The notes beneath the pieces are model-generated. The model was not told where the DNA came from, did not search any database, and worked only from the letters and a program-made list of their open reading frames with translations. A stretch of 64,000 bases of DNA, from contig ML682003.1 in assembly GCA_007922195.1 (NCBI GenBank), forward strand, positions 5,013,383 through 5,077,382, read 5' to 3'. The DNA comes from Podocnemis expansa. Taxonomy: Eukaryota > Chordata > Testudines > Podocnemididae. Below are positions 51,101 through 58,259 of the stretch, one piece after another (the stretch's first letter is position 1; each line of letters starts with the position of its first letter). The translations under genes and the position numbers were made by a program.

Positions 51101-51760
51101 CGCACCAACCCCTGGGACACTGCTTGATGCTGGTTGTTAATCAGCCATTAAGCCATTGATCAGTACCTGTTGGACTTGATGATCTGGCCAGCTTTCTAGC
51201 CACTGGAGGAGACTGTACCTAAACTGTTGGTAAAGCCAGAGTATATCACACCCACTGCTTCCCCCACAGCCACAGAGCCAGTCATCTCATCACAGAAGAT
51301 AATCAGTTCTGTCAGGCATGACTGGCCCTTGGTGAATCTGAGCTGATTGCTTTATCATCTTTTTGCCTTCTTGGCTTCTGCTTGTCTTAGCTGTGGGACC
51401 ATCACCGATATCAGAGCTGGATCCGTCAGTACCACCTGCTGTAATGGCTGCTACCTCACCATTGTCATTCCAGGCAGGAGAGAGCATCTGATGCTGCCCC
51501 AAGGGGAGCCTGCTTGCTTGGAGAGAAGGTGCCCCCTGGCCAGGAACTGCCATATCCAGGGAGTGCTGGTGACTGTCTTCACTGGCACTCCTGGCACAGG
51601 GGAACCTCTGGGGCTGCCCTGTCTGGGGAGCGATGGGCAAGGGAGCGCTAGGGGCTCTTCCCTCAGAGCCCCAGTTGCTACCTTCTCTCGGGGAACCATG
51701 ACTCCCTTCTTGCTGGGGTCCTGGGGAGAAGGGAACCACAGCTTTCTCAGTTCAAGTTAG
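30056..51760 (+). CDS. Secreted F-type lectin with three tandem fucose-binding modules
   Basis: F-type lectins (fucolectins) are secreted beta-jellyroll proteins that bind L-fucose and act in innate recognition in fish, amphibians and sauropsids. Exons: 30056-30140, 30593-30875, 34446-34606, 35396-35678, 41383-41543, 42324-42606, 51391-51760. All have AG/GT borders and compatible phases (1626 nt, 541 codons plus stop). Residues 1-28 hold a signal peptide ([18 protein letters not shown]). Each module has a first half ending NPI/NPM and a second half CGTITDI...LTLCEVEV. The ligand triad H-x26-R-x-D-x4-R is present in all three. Modules are joined by a short Q-x-C-x-P-x-P linker. The last exon diverges before the final strand, so module 3 may not fold normally. 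A shorter product ending elsewhere is possible. Confidence 0.85.
30593..30875 (+). CDS. Lectin exon 2: module 1, first half
   Basis: 283 nt, ttccag| to AT|gtgagt. It encodes [46 protein letters not shown] and [17 protein letters not shown]. The His of CTHT and the NREDCCGER arginines form the expected fucose-binding triad, and the Cys-Cys pair typical of the family is present. Confidence 0.9.
31475..31928. mobile_element. hAT-like insertion in lectin unit 1 only
   Basis: Candidate ends CAGGGGCAGCCTTAG and (minus strand) CATAGGTGGTCTTAG. The paralogous positions in units 2 (near 37245) and 3 (near 43205) lack it. The interior is C-rich tandem sequence. Confidence 0.5.
31940..32265 (-). mobile_element. 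CR1 3' end fragment, antisense
   Basis: The reverse complement carries the CR1 C-terminal/3'-UTR wording (ggaatgggttgcc-like and gaatctcaatgctt). Equivalent copies are at 39290-39545 and 48430-48680 in units 2 and 3. Confidence 0.6.
32807..33201. mobile_element. MITE M5 (TTTCGAAA-type core), 3-bp TSD TAT
   Basis: Left GGCTATGTCTACAC, right GTGTAGACATACCC, duplication tat at 32804-32806 and 33202-33204. Unit 3 has the unoccupied site (gaacaatatggctcc at 50204-50218). The interior is almost wholly TTTCGAAATAA words in both orientations. Confidence 0.9.
33685..34405 (-). mobile_element. CR1 RT C-terminal fragment, antisense (unit 1)
   Basis: The minus strand encodes [37 protein letters not shown] and [20 protein letters not shown], then upstream RT. 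Orthologous insertions stand in the same place in units 2 and 3, so it predates the duplications. Confidence 0.8.
34446..34606 (+). CDS. Lectin exon 3: module 1, second half
   Basis: 161 nt, cttag| to G|gtaagg. It encodes [46 protein letters not shown] and the CAPLPG linker. The CEVEV strand that closes the fold is intact. The acceptor lies about 40 bp after an antisense CR1 fragment. Confidence 0.9.
34607..35395. other. Lectin intron 3
   Basis: Homologous to intron 1 (30141-30592) and intron 5 (41544-42323), starting gtaaggagctgacacagcttgaatgg. It carries a hAT element absent from intron 1. Confidence 0.7.
34688..35019. mobile_element. hAT element in lectin intron 3
   Basis: Left end CAGGGGTCTATAACCT; the right end on the minus strand resembles CAGGTCAGCAGCCC (as preserved in the copy at 41623-41949). 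Flanks gcccagtg (34680-34687) and gcctagtg (35020-35027) differ at one base. Confidence 0.7.
35396..35678 (+). CDS. Lectin exon 4: module 2, first half
   Basis: 283 nt, ttccag| to AT|gtgagt. It encodes [50 protein letters not shown] and [18 protein letters not shown]. Ligand triad intact; closer to exon 6 than to exon 2. Confidence 0.9.
35705..35882. mobile_element. hAT (CAGTGGTTCTCAACC ends), lectin unit 2 only
   Basis: Terminal repeats CAGTGGTTCTCAACC and its inverse; flanks ctctggag and gtctgaag (6 of 8). Absent at the matching positions near 30900 and 42625. Confidence 0.75.
36259..37071. mobile_element. MITE M6 (AAGTCGACTT-type core), 3-bp TSD ATA
   Basis: Left GGCTATGTCTACAC, right GTGTAGACATAGCC, duplication ata at 36256-36258 and 37072-37074. 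Unit 3 keeps the unoccupied site (catagacacatatagatg near 43017). The subterminal AAGTCGACTT arrays flank a GC-rich centre (36380-36895) without a credible gene. Confidence 0.9.
37822..38900 (-). mobile_element. CR1 3' half fragment, antisense (unit 2)
   Basis: The reverse strand encodes [18 protein letters not shown] and related C-terminal RT sequence, then the 3' end marked by aatcatagaagaatag at 37825. Frames are broken. Confidence 0.75.
39040..39545 (-). mobile_element. CR1 3' end fragment with a nested hAT, antisense
   Basis: CR1 3' end sequence (tagaagagtaggtttgg...gggatttcatccaatc, then tctaaccctctgctcaaag) is split by the hAT at 39094-39282. Confidence 0.65.
39094..39282. mobile_element. 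hAT (CAGTGTTTTTCGAA / CAGAGATTTTTGAGA ends)
   Basis: Flanks atccaatc and atctaatc match 7 of 8. Inserted in an antisense CR1 3' end. Confidence 0.75.
40430..41340 (-). mobile_element. CR1 RT fragment, antisense (unit 2)
   Basis: Counterpart of 33685-34405 and 50690-51360. It carries an additional hAT-like segment at about 40960-41135 (tttcaaagttaaggtcagg ... aaaaaagtttgaaaacc). Confidence 0.75.
41383..41543 (+). CDS. Lectin exon 5: module 2, second half
   Basis: 161 nt, cttag| to A|gtaagg. It encodes [47 protein letters not shown] and CAPLPG. Same length and phase as exon 3. Confidence 0.9.
41544..42323. other. Lectin intron 5
   Basis: Homologous to intron 3 including the shared hAT at 41623-41949; a G-run occurs near 41715. 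Confidence 0.65.
41623..41949. mobile_element. hAT element in lectin intron 5 (same insertion as in intron 3)
   Basis: Flanks gcccagtg (41615-41622) and gcctagtg (41950-41957) are the same 8-mers, at the same place, as in intron 3, so one insertion was copied by the segmental duplication. Confidence 0.75.
42324..42606 (+). CDS. Lectin exon 6: module 3, first half
   Basis: 283 nt, ttccag| to AT|gtgagt. It encodes [48 protein letters not shown] and [13 protein letters not shown]. The triad is kept; a Cys replaces Arg in LGRPATQSS. Confidence 0.9.
43390..44160. repeat. Shared lectin-unit intron repeat and antisense CR1 3' end
   Basis: 43390-43770 matches 37430-37820 (ggaataaccttcc, gagttactacagagaattctttcc). 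43770-44160 is an antisense CR1 3' end with a Penelope-tail piece at 43905-43990 (gaagtgggattttttcccacaaaagctcatgc, split: gaagtgggatttt, cacaaaagctcatgc). Confidence 0.55.
44164..44349. mobile_element. hAT (CAGTGGTTGTCAAAC ends)
   Basis: Terminal repeats CAGTGGTTGTCAAACT and CAGTAGTTGTCAAGCT; flanks gcctagct and acctagct match 7 of 8. Confidence 0.8.
44381..44657. mobile_element. 'gggttaccagatgtc' DNA transposon remnant
   Basis: Inverted ends gggttaccagatgtc and ggtatctggtgactc (reverse) enclose about 275 bp with internal inverted aggacatgtcctcc. Same family as 14171-14300. Confidence 0.5.
44660..45040 (-). mobile_element. CR1 fragment, antisense
   Basis: The minus strand gives [15 protein letters not shown] and CRILH from the CR1 RT C-terminal region; truncated near 45040. 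Confidence 0.6.
45041..45928. other. Unique G- then C-rich sequence
   Basis: A G-rich half (45050-45560) is followed by a C-rich half (45600-45920) with repeated ccaccc/tgcc words. The open frames follow from the composition; no gene is claimed. Confidence 0.35.
45929..46130. mobile_element. hAT (CAGCATTTCCCAACC / CACTGGTTCTCAACC ends)
   Basis: Inverted ends of the CAGTG-TTCTCAACC type with ggtgtgccatga repeated near both ends. No clear 8-bp duplication seen. Confidence 0.55.
46160..46348. repeat. Head-to-head inverted Penelope tails
   Basis: aaggagtcgtgtggcactttaagactaagatttatt (words gtgtggcactttaagacta) and its inverse tagtcttaaagtgccacac lie about 90 bp apart, each with gcatgagcttt/aaagctcatgc. 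The structure is a near-perfect hairpin. Confidence 0.7.
46735..46907 (-). mobile_element. CR1 3' end and repeat fragment, antisense
   Basis: aatcatggaaaagtaggattgg marks the CR1 3' end; it is interrupted by the LTR at 46908. The flank resumes near 48381 (gtcatagccataaatgatt). Confidence 0.5.
46908..48375 (-). mobile_element. LTR copy, minus orientation, with nested hAT
   Basis: The reverse complement matches 48684-49663 over its whole length: same TATA-like gataaaaggcag, Gly-free R region, and terminal GGTCACA. A 481-bp hAT (47544-48024) sits inside. No internal retroviral genes. Confidence 0.7.
47544..48024. mobile_element. hAT inside the minus-strand LTR
   Basis: Ends CAGGGTTTAAAGTAA and CAGGGGTTAAAATATAAA; flanks tttttttg and gttttttg (7 of 8). 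The second LTR copy lacks it, giving an unoccupied comparison. Confidence 0.75.
48400..48683 (-). mobile_element. CR1 3' end fragment between the two LTRs, antisense
   Basis: tgatctagtccagccctctgctcaaag (words ccctctgctcaaag) through ctgaaatctgagacctttgctc, equal to the unit 1 and 2 copies. Confidence 0.6.
48684..49663 (+). mobile_element. LTR copy, plus orientation
   Basis: Begins TGTGATGC, ends GGTCACA; flanks gcctg (48679-48683) and gcatg (49664-49668) differ at one base, and the host sequence gttgcctggtttcc (as at 32268) is restored by removal. TATA-like gataaaagg at 49058, caataaag at 49475. Confidence 0.75.
49664..50689. other. Lectin unit 3 intron sequence
   Basis: Parallel to 32270-33680 and 39545-40430; contains the unoccupied site of MITE M5. 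No exon seen. Confidence 0.55.
50690..51360 (-). mobile_element. CR1 RT fragment, antisense (unit 3)
   Basis: The minus strand encodes [19 protein letters not shown] and [18 protein letters not shown]; third copy of the ancestral insertion next to a second-half lectin exon. Confidence 0.75.
51391..51760 (+). CDS. Lectin exon 7: divergent module 3 second half and novel tail
   Basis: The exon starts like exons 3 and 5 ([19 protein letters not shown]), lacks four residues (MQGR position), keeps [15 protein letters not shown], then departs before LCEVEV. The frame stays open for about 80 more residues with five Cys, unlike any lectin sequence I know. The TAG at 51758 lies in an AGTTCAAGTTAG word at the edge of a MITE-like region. 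Either a lineage-specific C-terminus or decay of the last exon. Confidence 0.6.
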
Positions 51761-51903
51761 AGAGTCTAATGTAGACTCTCTAAAGAAGGATTTATTAATT
51801 TGAGTTAATTTGAATTAGGGGTCCAGTGAAGACTAATTTGAATTAACAACTTTGACTTAAAGTAAAATTAGTTAAAGTTAATTGATTTGAACCAACTTTT
51901 ATA
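51761..51903. repeat. AATTTGAATTAA-word array
   Basis: Repeated aatttgaattaa/aagttaattgatttgaacc words like MITE subterminal zones; ends not resolved. It touches the lectin stop codon. Confidence 0.5.
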
Positions 51904-51911
51904 GTGAGGAC

Positions 51912-52089
51912 CAATGTTCCCTCTACTCAGGCTGTGTGCACACAAAAATTGTTTGTGCACTAAAACATTTCCTTGTGAGCACCAATATTAGCACTATTGA
52001 ATTTTTTTGTGCATGCTTTATTTTGTTGTGTGCACAGGCTTCATGACTTGTGTGTGCATGCATATGCACACAGCTTAGAGGGAACAGTG
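51912..52089. mobile_element. hAT (CA[A/C]TGTTCCCTCTA ends)
   Basis: Inverted ends CAATGTTCCCTCTA and CACTGTTCCCTCTA; flanks gtgaggac and gtgcagac. Confidence 0.8.
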
Positions 52090-52097
52090 GTGCAGAC

Positions 52098-52283
52098 CAG
52101 GGGTCTCAAACTCAAATTGCCATGAGGGCTGCATGAGGATTAGTACATTAGCCTGATGCCACACCACTGAAATGTTTCATACAATAACATTGCAAATATT
52201 GGTAATGATAGTGTTGTTGCAGGCCACAGGAAATAGTTTTAGGAGCCACATGCGGCCCATGGACCATGTCTTTGAGACCTCTG
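52098..52283. mobile_element. hAT (CAGGGGTCTCAAA ends)
   Basis: Inverted ends CAGGGGTCTCAAACTC and CAGAGGTCTCAAAGAC; flanks gtgcagac and gtggaggc. It abuts the preceding element's target duplication. Confidence 0.8.
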
Positions 52284-52444
52284 GTGGAGGCATTAGAGCC
52301 TTTCTGGACGTTTGATCACTCAAATCATCTCAGGACCAGTTCTTCATTCAAATGTGAGTTCTCATCCTTTGACGGTTTCTTCACCATGCATTGATGATAT
52401 TGGATGAGGCAGAGGAGATAACACAGAATCTACCTTAACTTCCA

Positions 52445-53280
52445 CAATGTCTACACTTAGTTCAAATTGACTCAATTTGAACAGTCTAACATATCCAGAG
52501 TAGGAAAACCAATTTGAACTAGCATGTCCACAGACAGGACTTGCTAGTTCGAATTGGAAGAGGGGCATCATGGCCCCCTGGCAGGGCCATGTTGCTACCC
52601 AATCCCTTGCCAAGCTCCAGCATCTGCAACCCAGCACAGGGAAAAGCATCCCCTGCCCACCTCTAGGTGCCCTGCGGACAGAGCTGGGCAAGAGACACTT
52701 TCCCCCAGCTGCAGCTCAGAAGACAGGAGCCTGGCAGGGGACGTTGTCCCCTGGCAGGGCTCCCTGTAGCCAGGGCACCCCCCACACACAAGCCCAGTGG
52801 GGGTGGGGGAGAAAGGATTCTCCCAGCCAGGTGCTGACAGCACAGGGCTGGGGGAATCCTCCCCCCCCCCCCCCCATTGCTCTGTCAAACCCCCCTGCAG
52901 GCAGGGAGCAAAGACAGCCCCATGCTGGGCTGCTTTTGACAGCCCCCCCACTGCAGGTTTGTCTTTGCTCCCTGCTGCCAGCAGGGTTTGACAGCCCAGC
53001 ATGGGGCTGGGGCTGGTCTTCCTTGCAGGGTGCTGTGCACCCTGGGAGGAAGTTCAAATTCATGTTTGACCTATCTCCACAGCATCAATTTGAAATTTAG
53101 CATTCGAATTGACAATCCCTTCAAAGTTACAGGAGGTTTTGTAACTTCGAAGAGACCTCTTGGATTCCTCCTAAGGGAAGCCTTAGGTCAAAATCACCCA
53201 AGTGCTGTGTAAACAGCTCTATTTTTAAATTTGAGCAAATGTTTATTAGGTTGAATTTAAGCGTATGTGTAGGCATACCC
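52445..53280. mobile_element. MITE-like element M7 (AATTCGAATT-type core)
   Basis: Right end gtatgtgtaggcataccc and left end near aatgtctacactta resemble the M1-M6 termini. Inner words are agttcaaattg/aatttgaa/gttcgaattgg. The centre (52560-53040) is GC-rich and contains a short inverted repeat around a C-run. The 3-bp duplication is not clear. Confidence 0.55.
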
Positions 53281-53299
53281 TTTGGGATGATTTGTAGAT

Positions 53300-53690
53300 C
53301 TTGTCGATTATGTTGAAATCATAGAAACTGGGAGGGACTGTGCAAAGTCAGCGAGTCCAGTCCCCTGCACTCATGGAAGGGCCAAGGACTCTTAAACCAT
53401 CCCTTGCAGGTGCTTGTCTAACCTGCTCTTAAAAACTTTCAATAATGGAGATTCCACAACCTCCCTAAGCAACTTATTCCAGTGGTTAATCACCCTGACA
53501 GTTAGGAATTTTTCTTCTAATGTCCAACCTAACTTCCCTTGCTGTAATTTAAGCCCTTTGCTTCTTGTCCTATCATCAGCAGTTAAGAACAATTTTTTCC
53601 TTCCTCCTCATGACAACCATTTAGGTACTTGAAAACTTGTCCCTTCTCAGTCTCTTTTCCAGACTAAAACCCAGTTCTTTCAGTCTCACT
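53300..53690 (-). mobile_element. CR1-like 3' end fragment, antisense
   Basis: The minus strand resembles LINE 3' ends: LTVRVINHWNKLLREVVESP and DRTRSKGLKLQQGKLGW, as in CR1 C-terminal tails; a more divergent subfamily than elsewhere here. Confidence 0.55.
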
Positions 53691-54345
53691 GTCTCTGGCT
53701 CTTGGCATGGCCTGTATTTCAAGCATGAAAAGCAGTTTTACCATATTAGTATAACCCATCTGCCATGATGAGATGGCAGAATAAGGGCCAGAGTCTATAC
53801 CTAGGGGTTTCCAAATAATGTACAGCACCAACTGGCTTGAGCCCCTCCTCAGTCTTCTGTGAAATCTGGCACTTTTCCCCAGGCACCCCAAAGGGGTAAT
53901 GCTTCTCTGCTCACAAGCACAAGTCTGACTGTAGTATACAGAACTTTTAATAATAAAAATATAAAGAATTTGGATCATCAGTGCAGAAACAAGATTCCCA
54001 CCATTAGCCCACACAGCATAACAATGTATGAACTCACTAGCAAAACCAGCACTGATCTGGAGAATCGGTGCAGAACGAGGTTCTCAACAAACTCCAGGGT
54101 ATGTAGGGAATGTCTTATACCAGCTGTCTGCCAGCTCTGCCCACTGGTCACTCACGCCATCCAGCCCTCCACTGGCAGCTCTCACCATCCACTGACTCTG
54201 CCCGCTGACTGCCGGCTCCTTCTGCTGGTCACCCATGCTGTCCACTCTCACCATCCACTACTCACTCCCACTGTCTGCTCTTCAGTGATTCCAGCTCAGA
54301 GAAAGGAAGAATCTCCTCCCTCTGATTTCAGCTCTTAGAGAATCA
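53690..54345 (-). repeat. Unclassified dispersed repeat, copy 2
   Basis: Reverse-orientation partner of 17996-18800. Confidence 0.5.
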
Positions 54346-54839
54346 CAGCCTTCATGATTTCAGCTCTTAAATACTCTAAACTCCTCTGATCAAAACAACA
54401 AAAGAAAGGCTCCACAGAAGACCTGACCACACAAGTGTCATTTGACAGTGGGTGAGGCAATGCCTCAGTCAACTAATAAGCTAATGCTACCCCCCCCCCA
54501 ATATCTTTTTTTTCCCAGGCTGAAAGCAAGGGGGTGGCCCCCCTCTTTCAACTTCTTTATTGCTAAGGGTGACTTTTCACCCTTCAACTAACCTAAACAG
54601 AGTTTGAACATTCAAAAGAGGAGCATATTACAAAAGACAGTATTGTGTTTTTCAGTAAAATTACTGATATTGACTGATTTGTACTCAAAATAAACCCAAA
54701 TACCATTAATCCTCATGCCCTGACTACATCAATAAGATTATACTAATACTTAATGGTGCTTTTTGTGCTCATGCAAATACAAACCCATGCAGATTAGTTG
54801 CCAGCCCTTAGAAGCTGTTAGACATGGCTTCTAGACCTG

Positions 54840-54975
54840 CCTTACATTAGTAATGTCATCATTGATCTGTGGCCAGTACAGCAACTCTTGGTCTCATTCT
54901 TTGCGCTTCTCTATTCCTAAGTGACCTTTATGGATCTTCTCTAGCATTTCTTTTTGGAGGCTCTGTGGAATTATG
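54840..54975 (-). pseudogene. Gypsy-type integrase zinc-binding fragment
   Basis: The minus strand reads KVIIPQSLQKEMLEKIHKGH, LGIEKRKE*DQELLYWPQIN. This is the H2C2 N-terminal integrase region of Gypsy-like LTR retrotransposons, with one in-frame stop. Surrounding LTRs were not found. Confidence 0.65.
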
Positions 54976-55154
54976 ACCTTACCACCCTTGAAAAAAAAAA
55001 AAAAAATCACCCAATCTACCACAGTCAGTTCATGTCTGCAGTTCCAGTGGCCTTTTATACTTAGTCAGCAACTGCTTATTATTTCAAGCCTCTCTATCAC
55101 TTTTTTTTAGGATTCCCAGCAATTCATCTCTCTCCTTCCCTTCTCATACTTGGT

Positions 55155-55520
55155 GCAAAAAACAATGAGACTCCTATGGCACCTTAAAGACTACGGGATT
55201 TTTGTGCATAAGCTTTCATGGAGTCCAACCCAGGAGCAAAGCTGGCCCAGGAAAAGACCTGGGGTATGGGGCCTGGGCCTTGATCCCCCCTTTCCTGATC
55301 TGGTCCCAGATCAGGTTCCTTCCACTGTCAGCCCAGCCCCAGATCCTTGGGCAGGGACAGGGAAGAACAGCCACCACTGCTGCAGGCAGCCCAGCCCCAG
55401 ACCCCTGACCAAGGCCAGGGAAGACACTTGGCACTCGTGCTGAGACTCAGAGCATGAGCCCCCCCGATGGCCATCACCAGCAACGCCACTGGTCTAACCC
55501 ACTTCACCAGATACTAGCTG
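55155..55520. mobile_element. Penelope tail with GC-rich hAT copy E
   Basis: The tail (inverse of aaagcttatgcac...tagtctttaaggtgccat) is interrupted by a hAT at 55231-55491: ends CAGGAGCAAAGCTGG and CAGTGGCGTTGCTGG, flanks gtccaacc and gtctaacc (7 of 8). Confidence 0.75.
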
Positions 55521-55559
55521 TTGCAGTCTCCTATTACTGTAGCATGGTGATGGAAGATC

Positions 55560-56760
55560 AGGTTAGGCACTACTTAAAGAAGTTGGATGTGCACAAGTCT
55601 ATGGGGCTGGATGAACTGCATCCACCGGTGGTGAAGGAACTGGCCGATGTGATTGCAGAGCCACTGGCCATTATCTTTGAAAACTTGTGGCCAACAGGGG
55701 AAGGGCCATCCCAAGGCAGGTGCAGGCCCCAGGCAAATTGCTAGCTGCAGGGACACCCCCCCCATCCCTCTTGGCACTGGAGGGTGGGGCTGGCCAGACC
55801 AGGGAAGGGGCAAGTCCCTGTGCTGCCCCTCCCATGCTGGGACTGGGCGAGCAGACAAAAGGGCAGCCCAGATCAGCACTGCCGGTCTGCCCGCCCCATC
55901 CCCAGGCCACGCGTGCTGCTCTGGGCTCTGTGCTGAAGCAGCAGGGAGGAGGCAGTGCAGCCAGGGTGGAGGGCAGGGCAGCAAAACCAGCTCCATGCTG
56001 CCTCCTGCCCCCTTCCCGCTGCTCCGGCATGGAGCCCAGAGCAGTGCACGTGGCCTGGGGATGGGGTGGGCAGACTGGCAGTGCTGAACCAGGGACGGGG
56101 CAGGCAGACGGGCAGTGCTGAACTGGTCTGCACTTTGGGCTGGCTCACTTGATCCCTGGCATGGGGGAGGCAGTGATATGGCCTTGTAGGGCCCCCAAAG
56201 CTCAGGGCCCTGGGCAGCTGCCCTGGTCACCCCAGTCTAGGAACAACCCTAGATGGGAAATTGGCAAATATAGCACCTATCCTCAAGAAAGGGAAAAAGG
56301 AGGATCTGGGAAACTACAGACCAGTCAGCCTCACCTCAATCCTTGGAAAAATCATGGAGCAGGTCCTTAAAGAATCCATCCTGAAACACTTGGAGGAATA
56401 GTGATCAGGAGCAGTCAGCATGGATTCACCAAGGGAAAATCATGCCTGACCACCCTGATTGCCCTCTATGATAAGATAACTGAATTTGTGGATGCAGGAA
56501 TAGCCATTGACATGATACACCTTGGCTTTTGATACCATTTTCCACAGCACCCTTGTTGGCAAGTTAAAGTATGGGTTGGATGAGTGGACTGTAAGGTGGA
56601 TAGAAAACTGGCTAGATCAACAGGTTCAGTTGCTAGGAATCAATGGCTCAATGTCTGGTTGATAACCAGTAATGAGTGGAGTGCCCTAGGGGTCAGTCCT
56701 GGGATCTGTTCTGTTCAACAGCTTCATTAATGATCTGGCTGATGGGATTCTTACCAGCTT
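55560..56760 (+). mobile_element. CR1 RT fragment with internal GC-rich insertion
   Basis: KKLDVHKSMGLDELHPPVVK and ELADVIAEPLAIIFENLW, then a roughly 540-bp GC-rich insert (about 55710-56250). The RT resumes near EIGKYS... and continues in shifted frames with [31 protein letters not shown] and the post-motif-A stretch. Truncated near 56760. Confidence 0.75.
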
Positions 56761-57440
56761 TGTCCACCAACTTGGGGTATGCTCATTTATTAGGGTTACT
56801 TTTTCTTTGGAGAAGTGAGGGAGATGGTAATTCTATTAGGGTACTGCATGTGTCACTTGTGTTCCCATATGGAGCTCACTTCTGCAAGCTCTCTCTGTGA
56901 AGCAACCCTTGCAGAACCTCAGTTTCCCAGGACTGGATTCTTCCAACCCCCAAATCCAATTACCCCATCAGTTGACCTGTTATGTCCCTGAACTCAGCAG
57001 GCTGGCTCAGGCTAGTACTTCTCTGCTGCTACCCTTACGTGCTCTTATACCACACTGTACTAGGCTTGATTATGGATCTTGAGCAGGCTCAGCCAGAACA
57101 CCACTTCTTCGAGTGCTGCTCAGATGCATTCAGTAATAGGTGCCTCTGTGCCGGAGCGCCTGAGTGGTTGGAAAAGCTTGTCCTGCCTGTCAGAAGAGGG
57201 GAATGGGCCACTGCCCCTCATGCCACCTGTGGCTATGATGGATGGATATAGATAGATGCCTCCTGGCCCCCTCCTCAGTTTCATTTCTTCTGCCTTGCAC
57301 ATCAGAGTTGGAACATCTGCTCCTTGCAACTTGCAAGCAGCCTGTCTCTTGGCCTTCTACTCACTGGCTGGCAGGGCACATCTTTGTGGATTTAACTCCA
57401 CCGCAAGAGTCCCTGCCACCAGACTGGAACATCGCATCGA

Positions 57441-58042
57441 CAATGCTGGGGTTCAAACCCTGCACCGAGTGCAGCAAGGCCTTCCCCCTGGATGACCCCC
57501 CCCCCAGGAAGTACCTTAGGTGCCTGGGCAAAGACCACAGGGTCTCAGTGTGTTTCATCCATCTCTCCTTTAAACCAAGAACAAGTAAGGAGAGGGAACA
57601 GCGACACTGCGCCCTAGCCTCAGAGGAGGCTCGGCCCCCTTCACCCAAGGCTTTGGGTTCACGCCCAGCCCTGAGACCAAGCTTGGTGCTGGAGTCTACA
57701 CAGCACCATACCACTGGTGGCCACCGCTGCCGCACCAGCTGGGTGCTGACTGGCACCGCAGCACCTACCCAGTGCGTCAGCACCAACCGAGGTCACCCTC
57801 AGTCAGCCCAGCACCAAACCATATCATCTCCAGTGCTGCTGACACAGTACAGCCTGGCCTCACCGGTGCTGAGCTCACCCCGGCACCGGCTGACTCCACT
57901 CTTGGCGCTGCAGAGCCTGGCGCCACAGAAGCAGCAACCTTCCCACCCGAGCAGTCCTCCCTCCCCCAGTGAGGACTTGCCTGCGACTCAAGTGGAGTTG
58001 CTTCTCATCCCATCCACCCCAGCAGTAGTGGAGGCAGCATGA
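57441..58042 (+). pseudogene. DIRS gag-like frame (second element)
   Basis: MLGFKPCTECSKAF, RKYLRCLGKDHRVSVC and a basic SFKPRTSKEREQR match the zinc-knuckle block at 4898; a Ser/Pro-rich tail follows to 58042. The frame is open further upstream (57242), but homology starts here. Confidence 0.65.
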
Positions 58043-58259
58043 GCCCTGCTGCTCCTCCCAACCCTCCACATCCCACCTCCAATCAGAAGGGGCAAACCAG
58101 CCTTCATCTCAAAGGCCTGGGTCCACCCAGGGTGCTCACCTTCACCTCCCAGCCCATCTTCCATCCCAACGGGGGCTGACACCATCTTGATCCCCTTCCC
58201 CCATCTCCAGCCTGGAAGAGGGACCTTCTAGGGACTCCAAACAACCCCAGTTCTGCACA

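Noticed and set aside
55653..56230. Several open frames over 140 codons in GC-rich DNA
   Set aside because: They lie in an insertion that splits a CR1 RT frame and have low-complexity composition without recognisable domains.
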